A stretch of DNA of 5,054 nt. It comes from an uncultured Faecalibacterium sp. Its GTDB lineage: Bacteria > Bacillota > Clostridia > Oscillospirales > Ruminococcaceae. The DNA lies in NCBI GenBank assembly GCA_900772565.1, contig CAAHET010000192.1, positions 1 to 5,054 of the forward strand. Direction: 5' to 3'. Position numbers and translations under genes: made by a program. The notes under the pieces are model-generated. The model was not told where the DNA came from and searched no databases. It saw only the letters and a list, made by a program, of their open reading frames with translations. Positions 1 through 4,791 of the stretch are shown here, piece after piece; positions within the stretch are counted from its first letter, which is position 1; the number at the start of each line of letters is the position of its first letter.

Positions 1-123
1 CAGACGGGGCACGTCCTTGTAATCGATGGTGTCGATGCGATCGACACAGAAGCTGCAAACCTTCTTGCGGCCGCGACGCATGGGGCGTGCGGGGCGAGAG
101 CCTTCGGTTCTTTCAAAAGCCAT
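1..123 (-). CDS. rpsR: 30S ribosomal protein S18, N-terminal part (cut by window edge)
   Basis: S18 is a small-subunit ribosomal protein that pairs with S6 on the platform of the 30S subunit and contacts helices 22-23 of 16S rRNA. Only the first 41 residues are present; the gene runs off the left edge. The visible part has the basic N-terminal tail, an RRGRKK stretch and then CSFC and IDYKDV, which is the characteristic start of the S18 core. The cysteines at residues 23 and 26 mark this as the cysteine-containing (C+) form, probably metal-binding if the missing C-terminal part carries the partner ligands. The start is fixed by an excellent AGGAGGTAA ribosome binding site (plus-strand 130-138). 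It lies 46 bp downstream of ssb as the third gene of the rpsF-ssb-rpsR operon, and I see no separate promoter in the gap. Identification is secure; the metal-binding role is inference. Confidence 0.96.
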   Translation of the reverse strand, partial: MAFERTEGSRPARPMRRGRKKVCSFCVDRIDTIDYKDVPRL

Positions 124-169
124 TGCTTATTACCTCCTATTGGATTTTTAACGGATGGACCGTTTCGTG

Positions 170-649
170 TCAGAACGGCAGGTCATCGCTGTCGTCGATG
201 ACGGCGAAGTCGTCGGCATTGCCGGCAGAGTAGCTGGGAGCTGCCTCCACAGCGGCCGGACGGGCAGGCGCTGCGTTCTGGTAGGACGGAGCGGCATTCT
301 GATAGCCGTTTCCGTCACCTGCATTGCTGCTCTTGGGGCCTGCAAAGTTGATGTTGCTGGCAACCACTTCAACGGCAGTGCGGTTTGCGCCGGTCTTATC
401 CTGATATTGACGGGACTGCAAACGGCCGTCCACAACGATCAGGGAACCTTTCTGGAAATAGCGGCAGACGAATTCGGCCTGCCGATCCCATGCAACCACA
501 TCGATCCAGTCCGCCACGCTCTGCCCATTGGCATCGCGGCGCCCGCGGTCGCAGGCAATGCGGAACGAAGCAACGTTCTTGCCGGTAGTGGTCTGACGCA
601 TTTCAGGGTCACGCGCAAGGCGACCCATGATAGCAACAACATTCAACAT
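170..649 (-). CDS. ssb: single-stranded DNA-binding protein
   Basis: This homotetrameric protein coats single-stranded DNA during replication, recombination and repair and recruits partner enzymes through its C-terminal tip. It has 159 residues, within the usual bacterial range. The OB fold covers about residues 1-105, beginning LNVVAIMGRLARDPE. Aromatic DNA-stacking residues include W48, W54 and F60. Residues 106-148 form a flexible linker rich in Asn, Ala and Pro, with the unit YQNAAP repeated at 116-121 and 123-128. The protein ends in the acidic tip DDSDDLPF, the classical docking peptide for SSB partners. The start follows a modest AAAGGG ribosome binding site about 10 nt upstream, weaker than those of its two ribosomal neighbours, which may lower its expression relative to S6 and S18. 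It sits 30 bp after rpsF and is probably co-transcribed with it. Confidence 0.98.
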   Translation of the reverse strand: MLNVVAIMGRLARDPEMRQTTTGKNVASFRIACDRGRRDANGQSVADWIDVVAWDRQAEFVCRYFQKGSLIVVDGRLQSRQYQDKTGANRTAVEVVASNINFAGPKSSNAGDGNGYQNAAPSYQNAAPARPAAVEAAPSYSAGNADDFAVIDDSDDLPF

Positions 650-679
650 AGTACGGTTTCCCTTTCTGTCACAGAAGAA

Positions 680-964
680 TTACTCTTCGTGAGCAATGAT
701 CAGGCTGCGCATAACGCCTTCAGTGATCTTGTACACACGGTCCAGCTCAGCGGGGAAGCTGGGCTCGCTGGTGAAGTTGATCACGGTGTAGACGCCCTCT
801 TCCTCGTCGTTGATGGGGTAGGCCAGACGGCGCTTGCCCCACTCGTCGATAGAATCGATCGTACCGTTAGCCTCGATCAGGGACTTGAACTTACCCACCA
901 GAGCGGCGGAAGCCTCCTCATCGAGAGCGGCGCTGGTAATCAGCATGGTTTCGTACTTTGCCAT
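680..964 (-). CDS. rpsF: 30S ribosomal protein S6
   Basis: S6 binds S18 and joins the central domain of 16S rRNA during 30S assembly. The 94-residue length is normal. Family hallmarks are the N-terminal beta strand KYETMLI (3-9), the helix DEEASAALVGKFKSLIEANG, the core motif EWGKRRLAYPI (41-51), and a C-terminal VYKITEGVMRSLI stretch. The frame is open upstream for about another 100 codons. I chose the ATG at 962-964 because the protein homology begins there and a near-perfect AAGGAGGTG ribosome binding site (plus-strand 973-981) lies about 8 nt before it. It is the first gene of the operon with ssb and rpsR, driven by a consensus promoter and preceded by a structured leader that probably binds the S6:S18 complex. 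Confidence 0.98.
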   Translation of the reverse strand: MAKYETMLITSAALDEEASAALVGKFKSLIEANGTIDSIDEWGKRRLAYPINDEEEGVYTVINFTSEPSFPAELDRVYKITEGVMRSLIIAHEE

Positions 965-992
965 TTTTGTAGCACCTCCTTTTGGACTTGAG

Positions 993-1048
993 GGCCCTGC
1001 GGATCTGCAAGGCCAAGGGTACACAGGCCACGGCATCGCGGCCTGTGC
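993..1048 (-). promoter_or_regulatory. structured rpsF leader, candidate S6:S18-binding autoregulatory element
   Basis: Between the predicted transcription start near 1067 and the rpsF ribosome binding site the transcript can form two stable hairpins. The first (1048 to 1021) pairs CACAGGCC with GGCCUGUG perfectly and can extend through GCG/CGU to an AUGC loop, about 11-12 bp in all. The second (1014 to 993) pairs GGCCUUGC with GCAGGGCC, 8 bp with one G-U pair, around an AGAUCC loop. A CCG triplet lies at the loop of each hairpin. Autoregulatory rpsF leaders bound by S6:S18 through a CCG element that mimics 16S rRNA are known from many bacteria. Position and features fit that, but I could not align this leader to the covariance model. 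Neither hairpin is followed by a U tract, so control at translation is more likely than attenuation. Confidence 0.6.
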
Positions 1049-1073
1049 GGCGTGTCTGTTCAGACAGCAATTT

Positions 1074-1102
1074 ATTATAGCAAGCTTCTTTGCTTCTGTC
1101 AA
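1074..1102 (-). promoter_or_regulatory. consensus sigma-A promoter of the rpsF operon
   Basis: On the minus strand TTGACA (1102-1097) is separated by exactly 17 bp from TATAAT (1079-1074). Both hexamers match the housekeeping sigma consensus perfectly. The start point is expected near 1067, giving a leader of about 100 nt before rpsF. Upstream, 1104-1130 is rich in A/T tracts (CTTTTT-CGAC-AAAAAG at 1104-1119), consistent with an UP element. AAGCTTG occurs twice in direct orientation 19 bp apart, once overlapping the -35 and once abutting the -10. A promoter this strong suits a ribosomal protein operon. Confidence 0.92.
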
Positions 1103-1134
1103 GCTTTTTCGACAAAAAGAACGATAAAAAATGT

Positions 1135-1164
1135 TTTGCATTTTTTGGTAAAAAGGACTATAAT
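1135..1164 (+). promoter_or_regulatory. probable promoter of the antiporter gene
   Basis: A perfect -10 hexamer TATAAT lies at 1159-1164. The best -35 is TTTGCA at 1135-1140, with four of six consensus matches and an 18 bp spacer. Transcription should begin near 1171, giving a leader of about 75 nt. It is divergent from the rpsF promoter, with roughly 32 bp of A/T-rich DNA between the two -35 elements. Confidence 0.7.
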
Positions 1165-1171
1165 GTAGACG

Positions 1172-1220
1172 ATTTCCCTGCATTAAGGCAGGGCCGGGGC
1201 TCCGGCAGTGGCAGGGAAGT
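1172..1220 (+). promoter_or_regulatory. antiporter leader with alternative stem-loops
   Basis: The leader contains three copies of one pairing theme. TTCCCTGC (1174-1181) can pair over 6 bp with GCAGGG (1188-1193) to give a local hairpin with an ATTAAG loop. It can instead pair over 8 bp, extendable to 10, with GCAGGGAA (1211-1218). The long-range stem would enclose a separate GCCGG-GGCT-CCGGC hairpin (1193-1206). The two pairings of 1176-1181 exclude each other. The structure ends about 11 nt before the ribosome binding site AAAGGAGGG (1231-1239). It has no U tract, so any control would act on translation or RNA stability. It matches no riboswitch class that I recognise; regulation is inference. 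Confidence 0.45.
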
Positions 1221-1245
1221 GGGAAAAATAAAAGGAGGGTAATCC

Positions 1246-2439
1246 ATGTATTCGTTGTTTCGAGATCTGGCAATTATTATCTTAAGCGCGAAATTCTTCG
1301 GACTGGTGGCGCGCAAGTGCAAGGCACCGCAGGTGGTGGGCGAGATCATCGCCGGTCTGCTCATCGGCCCCTGCGTGCTGAATCTGGTGCAGATCAGCGA
1401 CTCCATCTCCGTCTTTGCAGAGATCGGCGTTGTGATGCTCATGTTTACCACCGGCCTCGGCACCAACCTGAAGGAACTGATCAAGGCTGGCCCCATCGCC
1501 ACCCTGATCGCTACCGTTGGTGTGGCTGTGCCTCTGGTGGGCGGCACTTTATTATATGGTGCGTTCTACGGCTTTGCCGCAGTCGGCAGCCCGGAGTTCT
1601 ACCGTGCACTGTTCATCGGCACCATTATGACCGCCACCAGCGTGTCCATCACGGTGGCCACCCTGCAGGAGCTTGGTCATCTGAAGAGCTTTCTGGGCAC
1701 CACCATCGTCAGTGCCGCTGTCATTGATGATGTCATCGGCATCGTGGTGTTAACCTGTGTGCTGGGCGCCAGCAGCGGCACCGGTACGGGTCTGGGTAAG
1801 GTGTTGTTCAATACGGTGCTGTTCTTTGCCACCGCACTGGGCGTGGGGCTTGTGGTGCACTACGCCATGAAGTGGCTGGATCAGCGCAACCCCCATACTC
1901 AGCGCATCACCATCGTGAGTATGGCGTTCTGCTTTGCCATGGCCTACATTGCAGAGGAATACTTCGGCATCGCCGATATCACCGGTGCTTACATTGCAGG
2001 CATCGTGCTGTGCACCATGGATGACGCACCCTATGTGGAGCGCCGGGTGGATATCAGCAACTACGTCCTCTTTGCGCCGATCTTCTTTGCCTCCATCGGC
2101 CTCAAGACTGATATCAGCGGCCTGACCCCGGAGATTTTACTGTTCTGCGTCTGCTTTGTAGTGGTGGCACTGATCACCAAGATCATCGGCTGCGGTCTGG
2201 CTGCAAAGATTTGCCGCTTCAACTGGGACGATTCCCTGAAGGTCGGCGTCGGCATGATGACCCGCGGCGAGGTAGCACTGATCGTGGCACAGAAGGGCTT
2301 AGCCATCGGTGTGGTGGATCCGGTCTACTTTACCGCCGTGATCCTGCTGATCGTGGTGTCCAGCGTGACTACCCCGCTGGCACTCAAGGCCATGTTCACC
2401 AAGCACCCGCCCGTGCCGCATCCCAGTCAGGCAAACTAA
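1246..2439 (+). CDS. CPA2-family (NapA/Kef-type) sodium/proton antiporter
   Basis: This is an integral membrane protein predicted to exchange Na+ (or K+) for protons across the cytoplasmic membrane. Its 397 residues are close to the length of stand-alone antiporters such as NapA and GerN, and it has no C-terminal TrkA-N/RCK nucleotide-binding domain. About 13 hydrophobic segments are visible. Family motifs are VGEIIAGLLIGP (31-42), LMFTTGLGTNL (65-75), TATSVSIT (129-136) in the unwound crossover helix, and the ion-binding pair D161-D162 in VIDDVIGI. Further motifs are FASIGL (281-286), K312 in ITKIIG, which probably corresponds to the lysine that salt-bridges the aspartate in NapA, and MMTRGEVALIVAQKG (337-351). 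The double aspartate suggests electrogenic Na+/H+ exchange, but family knowledge alone cannot settle the substrate. The start has an AAAGGAGGG site 6-7 nt upstream. The gene is monocistronic, with its own promoter, leader and terminator. Confidence 0.93.
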   Translation: MYSLFRDLAIIILSAKFFGLVARKCKAPQVVGEIIAGLLIGPCVLNLVQISDSISVFAEIGVVMLMFTTGLGTNLKELIKAGPIATLIATVGVAVPLVGGTLLYGAFYGFAAVGSPEFYRALFIGTIMTATSVSITVATLQELGHLKSFLGTTIVSAAVIDDVIGIVVLTCVLGASSGTGTGLGKVLFNTVLFFATALGVGLVVHYAMKWLDQRNPHTQRITIVSMAFCFAMAYIAEEYFGIADITGAYIAGIVLCTMDDAPYVERRVDISNYVLFAPIFFASIGLKTDISGLTPEILLFCVCFVVVALITKIIGCGLAAKICRFNWDDSLKVGVGMMTRGEVALIVAQKGLAIGVVDPVYFTAVILLIVVSSVTTPLALKAMFTKHPPVPHPSQAN

Positions 2440-2454
2440 ATCAGGTTTGTATTT

Positions 2455-2495
2455 GGGGTTCAGAAACGCCTGCGGGCGTTTCTGAACCCCTTTTT
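2455..2495 (+). terminator. rho-independent terminator of the antiporter gene
   Basis: A perfect 16 bp stem joins 2455-2470 to 2475-2490 around a TGCG tetraloop and is followed directly by TTTTT (2491-2495). It begins 15 bp after the antiporter stop codon. It is one of the strongest intrinsic terminator shapes possible and has no A tract on its left side, so it acts mainly on the plus strand. Confidence 0.96.
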
Positions 2496-2514
2496 CATCT
2501 GTAAAAATATATGC

Positions 2515-2560
2515 AAAAACGGGGCTGCTGCACATAGTTTTGTGCAGCAGCCCCGTTTTT
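2515..2560 (-). terminator. bidirectional rho-independent terminator, serving galU
   Basis: A perfect 15 bp GC-rich stem (2520-2534 with 2541-2555, loop TAGTTT) is flanked by AAAAA on the left (2515-2519) and TTTTT on the right (2556-2560). Read on the minus strand it ends the galU transcript about 30 bp past its stop codon. Read on the plus strand it backs up the antiporter terminator that precedes it. Confidence 0.95.
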
Positions 2561-2585
2561 ATTTGCGCAGCAATATCGTCTTACA

Positions 2586-3461
2586 TTACAGCGTCTTGCA
2601 GAACTCCTTCAGGTAGGCGCGGAACTCCTCGCCGATCTCAGGGTGCTGCAATGCCAGCTCCACCTGCGCCTCTACGACCTTGAGCTTATTACCCATATCG
2701 TAGTGCTTGCCGGTGAACTCCACAGCGGTCATGCCGCCGCGGGTGCGGGCATACTCTGCCATGGCATCGGTCAGCTGGATCTCGCCGCCGGCACCGGGCT
2801 TGGTGTTGGCAAGGATCTCGTAGATCTCCGGGGTCAGCAGCACACGGCCCAGAATGGAATAGTTGCTGAACTCCTGCCCCTTTTTGGGCTTCTCGATCAT
2901 ATCATCCACAAAGAAGTAGTTGTCGTGGAGGGGAGTGGTCTTTAAGCTGCAATAGCGGCTCACGTCCTCCCAAGGCACAGCGGATACACCGGCAGCCGGA
3001 CGGCCAAATTCCTCGTAGGCGCGGATCAGCTGGGCGCAGACCGGGTCCTCGCCCCAGATCACGTCGTCGCCGTAGATGACTACAAAGGGATCATCGCCAG
3101 TAAAGGCCTTGGCGGTGTTGACCGCATGGCCCAGACCCAGCGTCTCCTTCTGGCGCACGAACAGGATGTTGGCCAGATTGGCAATACCCAGACACTCTTC
3201 CAGCATCTTTTCCTTGCCGGGCTTGGCCAGCTTTTCCTCCAGCTCGGGGCTGCGGTCGAAGTGATCCTCGATAATGCTCTGGTTGCGGCCCAGAATGATC
3301 AGGATATCGGTAATGCCGGAGCGGACGGCCTCCTCCACCAGATACTGAATGGCGGGCTTGTCCACAAGGGGCAGCATGCCCTTGGGCATTGCCTTGGTTG
3401 CGGGCAGTACGCGGGTGCCAAGACCCGCAGCCGGAATAACGGCTTTGGTGACTTTCTTCAT
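2586..3461 (-). CDS. galU: UTP--glucose-1-phosphate uridylyltransferase (UDP-glucose pyrophosphorylase)
   Basis: This cytoplasmic enzyme makes UDP-glucose and pyrophosphate from UTP and glucose-1-phosphate. The product feeds glycolipid, polysaccharide and teichoic-acid glycosylation and the Leloir galactose pathway. The 291 residues match the usual bacterial GalU length and form one nucleotidyltransferase fold. The N-terminal signature AAGLGTR (11-17) with PATKAMPKGMLPLVDKP (20-36) binds the nucleotide. GDD (131-133) carries the metal-binding aspartate, EKPK (190-193) the sugar-phosphate-contacting lysine, and GEIQLTDA (226-233) and YDMGNKL (254-260) complete the active site. None of these expected motifs is missing. 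The start is supported by GGGAG about 7 nt upstream. No clear promoter appears in the 78 bp before it, so it may be transcribed with the upstream zinc-finger gene. It ends at a strong bidirectional terminator. The related RmlA family was considered, but the PATKAMPKGMLP signature is that of GalU. Confidence 0.96.
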   Translation of the reverse strand: MKKVTKAVIPAAGLGTRVLPATKAMPKGMLPLVDKPAIQYLVEEAVRSGITDILIILGRNQSIIEDHFDRSPELEEKLAKPGKEKMLEECLGIANLANILFVRQKETLGLGHAVNTAKAFTGDDPFVVIYGDDVIWGEDPVCAQLIRAYEEFGRPAAGVSAVPWEDVSRYCSLKTTPLHDNYFFVDDMIEKPKKGQEFSNYSILGRVLLTPEIYEILANTKPGAGGEIQLTDAMAEYARTRGGMTAVEFTGKHYDMGNKLKVVEAQVELALQHPEIGEEFRAYLKEFCKTL

Positions 3462-3510
3462 AATGATTCTCCCATATTTTCATTTTATGCACGGCGAACC
3501 GCGCTTTTCA

Positions 3511-3528
3511 GCAGGATCCCCATCCTGC
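3511..3528. repeat. short perfect inverted repeat upstream of galU
   Basis: GCAGGAT and ATCCTGC form a perfect 7 bp palindrome around CCCC, between the stop of the zinc-finger gene and the galU start. Just downstream on the galU strand (3489-3504) lies a second, imperfect stem. Neither has a T tract on either strand, so they do not look like terminators. They could be a galU leader structure or an RNA-processing site in a shared transcript. Confidence 0.5.
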
Positions 3529-3539
3529 ATGAAACATAA

Positions 3540-4529
3540 TTAAATAAACGTACCTACTAGTGCGTTCAGGTCCGGCCCCAGCAGCATGGAGCAAAGGCTG
3601 CCAACGATCATCAGCAGGATGAATGCGCCAATGCAGGCTGCAATGCTGACACCGCCCTGTGCGTTCAGCACGGCGCGGCGCTGCTCCGGGTCCGGGAACT
3701 CGGCACGGATGCGGCGGATGCGTGCCGCAGCGCTGCGGCGGTAGAGCCACTTGCCATACAACCCCCGTACCAGCATCAGCGCAAAGCTGAGAAGGGACAT
3801 GACGCGGCTCAGTGCCACCAGTGCGGAAGCACTGATGCCGGCGGTCAGCGGGCTGCCGGTGGTCTGCATCATACTGATCAAAGTAGGGACGAACAGCAGC
3901 AGCTCAGCGGCCAGAAAGCCGAAGGCCGGTTTCCATGCCTTGCGATAGAAAAAGTAGAAGGGGCCGAACAGCAGTGCCGAAAAGCTCATGGAGATCTTGG
4001 AATGGCGCAGCTGCATCTGGCTGTAATCATTCAGATAGACCGGTGCAGCCGTGCCGATATAATCCACCCAGTCCTGATAAGGGACACCATCGATCAGCTC
4101 GTCCTTGCCAAAGGCCGCGCGCACGTTGCGGTGCACCGGGTCGATGACTTTTTCAGTAAAGCTGCGGTACATTTCGTCCCGGTACATCCCACTGTAATCG
4201 AAATCCCGGTTCTGCTCGGCACTGGCGGCAGCACGGTCGTTGGGCTGCTCTGCACTCTCCGGGGGCAGGGCAGCGCCGCAGCAGCGGCAGACGCTTTCGC
4301 TGCGCAGGGTGCGCTCCCCACAGGTGGGGCAGGTGCGCAGCTGTGCATCCTGATAAGGAAACTTCCACTCGTATCCTGCACCATGGGCAGGGGCATGGAT
4401 GCACAGACCCATCTTCTCGTAACAGGTGCGGTGATAGGGTGCACCACAGTCTGGGCAGACCACGATGTCGTCCTGAAGGGTCAGCGGCTTGCCGCAGCCC
4501 TCACAGGGACAGCCATAATATTTCGGCAT
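3540..4529 (-). CDS. RING-like zinc-finger / zinc-ribbon membrane protein (DUF2628-like C-terminus), function unknown
   Basis: A 329-residue protein in three parts. Residues 7-45 resemble the prokaryotic RING finger family: C9/C12, then C25/C28 in CPDCGAPYHRTC, H33/C36, and C43 with H45 as possible last ligands. Residues 67-84 form a second zinc ribbon with C67, C70, C81 and C84. A polar linker (88-125) leads to a region with DGVPYQDWVDYIG (147-159). From residue 181 the protein becomes hydrophobic: SALLFGPFYFFYRKAWKP (184-201) is typical of DUF2628-like domains, and further membrane segments lie near 203-221, 232-257 and 293-317. There is no signal peptide, so the zinc fingers are probably cytoplasmic. 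Family proteins are common in Firmicutes but have no assigned reaction; a role in membrane-protein quality control or signalling would be a guess. The start follows an AGGAGG site 5 nt upstream (plus-strand 4535-4540). galU follows 78 bp downstream on the same strand. Confidence 0.85.
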   Translation of the reverse strand: MPKYYGCPCEGCGKPLTLQDDIVVCPDCGAPYHRTCYEKMGLCIHAPAHGAGYEWKFPYQDAQLRTCPTCGERTLRSESVCRCCGAALPPESAEQPNDRAAASAEQNRDFDYSGMYRDEMYRSFTEKVIDPVHRNVRAAFGKDELIDGVPYQDWVDYIGTAAPVYLNDYSQMQLRHSKISMSFSALLFGPFYFFYRKAWKPAFGFLAAELLLFVPTLISMMQTTGSPLTAGISASALVALSRVMSLLSFALMLVRGLYGKWLYRRSAAARIRRIRAEFPDPEQRRAVLNAQGGVSIAACIGAFILLMIVGSLCSMLLGPDLNALVGTFI

Positions 4530-4560
4530 GATATCCTCCTGTGAAATCGATCATACTGGT

Positions 4561-4589
4561 ATTATACTCCCCCGGGAATGAAAAGAAAA
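4561..4589 (-). promoter_or_regulatory. possible promoter of the zinc-finger membrane protein gene
   Basis: A perfect TATAAT lies on the minus strand at 4566-4561, 31 bp before the start codon. At 17 bp spacing the -35 position (4589-4584) reads TTTTCT, a poor match, and there is no extended -10 TG. The promoter is therefore plausible but probably weak or activator-dependent. It is divergent from the prfB promoter. Confidence 0.45.
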
Positions 4590-4631
4590 GGTGAAAATCT
4601 TTAAAAATCCGGCAAGATAGTATTTTTCCTC

Positions 4632-4660
4632 TTTACTTTATCACAGATTCTCGGTATACT
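4632..4660 (+). promoter_or_regulatory. probable sigma-A promoter of prfB
   Basis: TTTACT (4632-4637) and TATACT (4655-4660) are separated by 17 bp, with four and five consensus matches respectively. Transcription would start near 4667, leaving a leader of about 120 nt before prfB, unusually long for a simple housekeeping gene. Confidence 0.7.
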
Positions 4661-4675
4661 AATGAAGTATCTGTG
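4642..4675. repeat. dyad symmetry across the prfB -10 region, candidate operator
   Basis: CACAGAT (4642-4648) and ATCTGTG (4669-4675) are a perfect 7 bp inverted pair centred on the -10 element. A nested pair, ATACT (4656-4660) and AGTAT (4666-4670), shares bases with it. CTGTGT occurs at 4671-4676 and again at 4682-4687, in direct orientation 11 bp apart, about one helical turn. The arrangement could be a repressor site over the promoter. No regulator is encoded nearby, and chance similarity is possible in such short arms. Confidence 0.35.
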
Positions 4676-4692
4676 TATAAACTGTGTCTTTT

Positions 4693-4737
4693 GGCAGGGC
4701 AGAAAATGCGCGCTGCGCGTGCGTTTTACACCCTGCC
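4693..4737 (+). promoter_or_regulatory. long hairpin in the prfB leader RNA
   Basis: GGCAGGG (4693-4699) pairs with CCCTGCC (4731-4737). Inside it, after a three-by-three internal loop, AAAATGCGCG (4703-4712) pairs over 10 bp (two G-U pairs) with CGTGCGTTTT (4718-4727) around a CTGCG loop. There is no T tract after it (GGGGACATT follows), so it is not an intrinsic terminator. It could be a regulatory leader, an mRNA stabiliser or a protein-binding site. Confidence 0.55.
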
Positions 4738-4752
4738 GGGGACATTACTGTT

Positions 4753-4791
4753 ATGATGGAAACCCTTGAACGAGAGGAACTTAGAGAATGA
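4753..4791 (+). other. possible 12-codon leader ORF overlapping the prfB start
   Basis: An open frame ATG ATG ... GAA TGA encodes MMETLEREELRE. Its UGA stop overlaps the prfB start as ATGA (4788-4791), the geometry of translational coupling, and the prfB ribosome binding site lies within it. Its own ribosome binding site is poor (GGGG about 11 nt upstream), and an open frame this short is easily found by chance. I list it because it precedes the gene for the UGA-reading release factor. Confidence 0.25.

Noticed and set aside
155..991. A 278-codon plus-strand open frame antisense to ssb and rpsF
   Set aside because: It lies entirely opposite two certain genes, has no ribosome binding site and has no recognisable domain; it is a composition shadow.
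1165..1225. Fluoride (crcB) riboswitch before the antiporter
   Set aside because: A GACGAT start and an enclosed hairpin are faintly similar, but the loop-loop pseudoknot partners and the terminal CUAC-type element are absent.
965..1273. A longer rpsF frame starting far upstream
   Set aside because: The extension crosses the rpsF promoter and leader and the antiporter start. S6 homology and a strong ribosome binding site fix the start at 962-964.
2643..2945. Plus-strand open frames opposite galU (also 3126-3539)
   Set aside because: They are antisense to a fully conserved enzyme gene and lack ribosome binding sites or family features.
3489..3528. Terminator between the zinc-finger gene and galU
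   Set aside because: The stems are short and no T run follows them on the minus strand, so read-through into galU is more likely.
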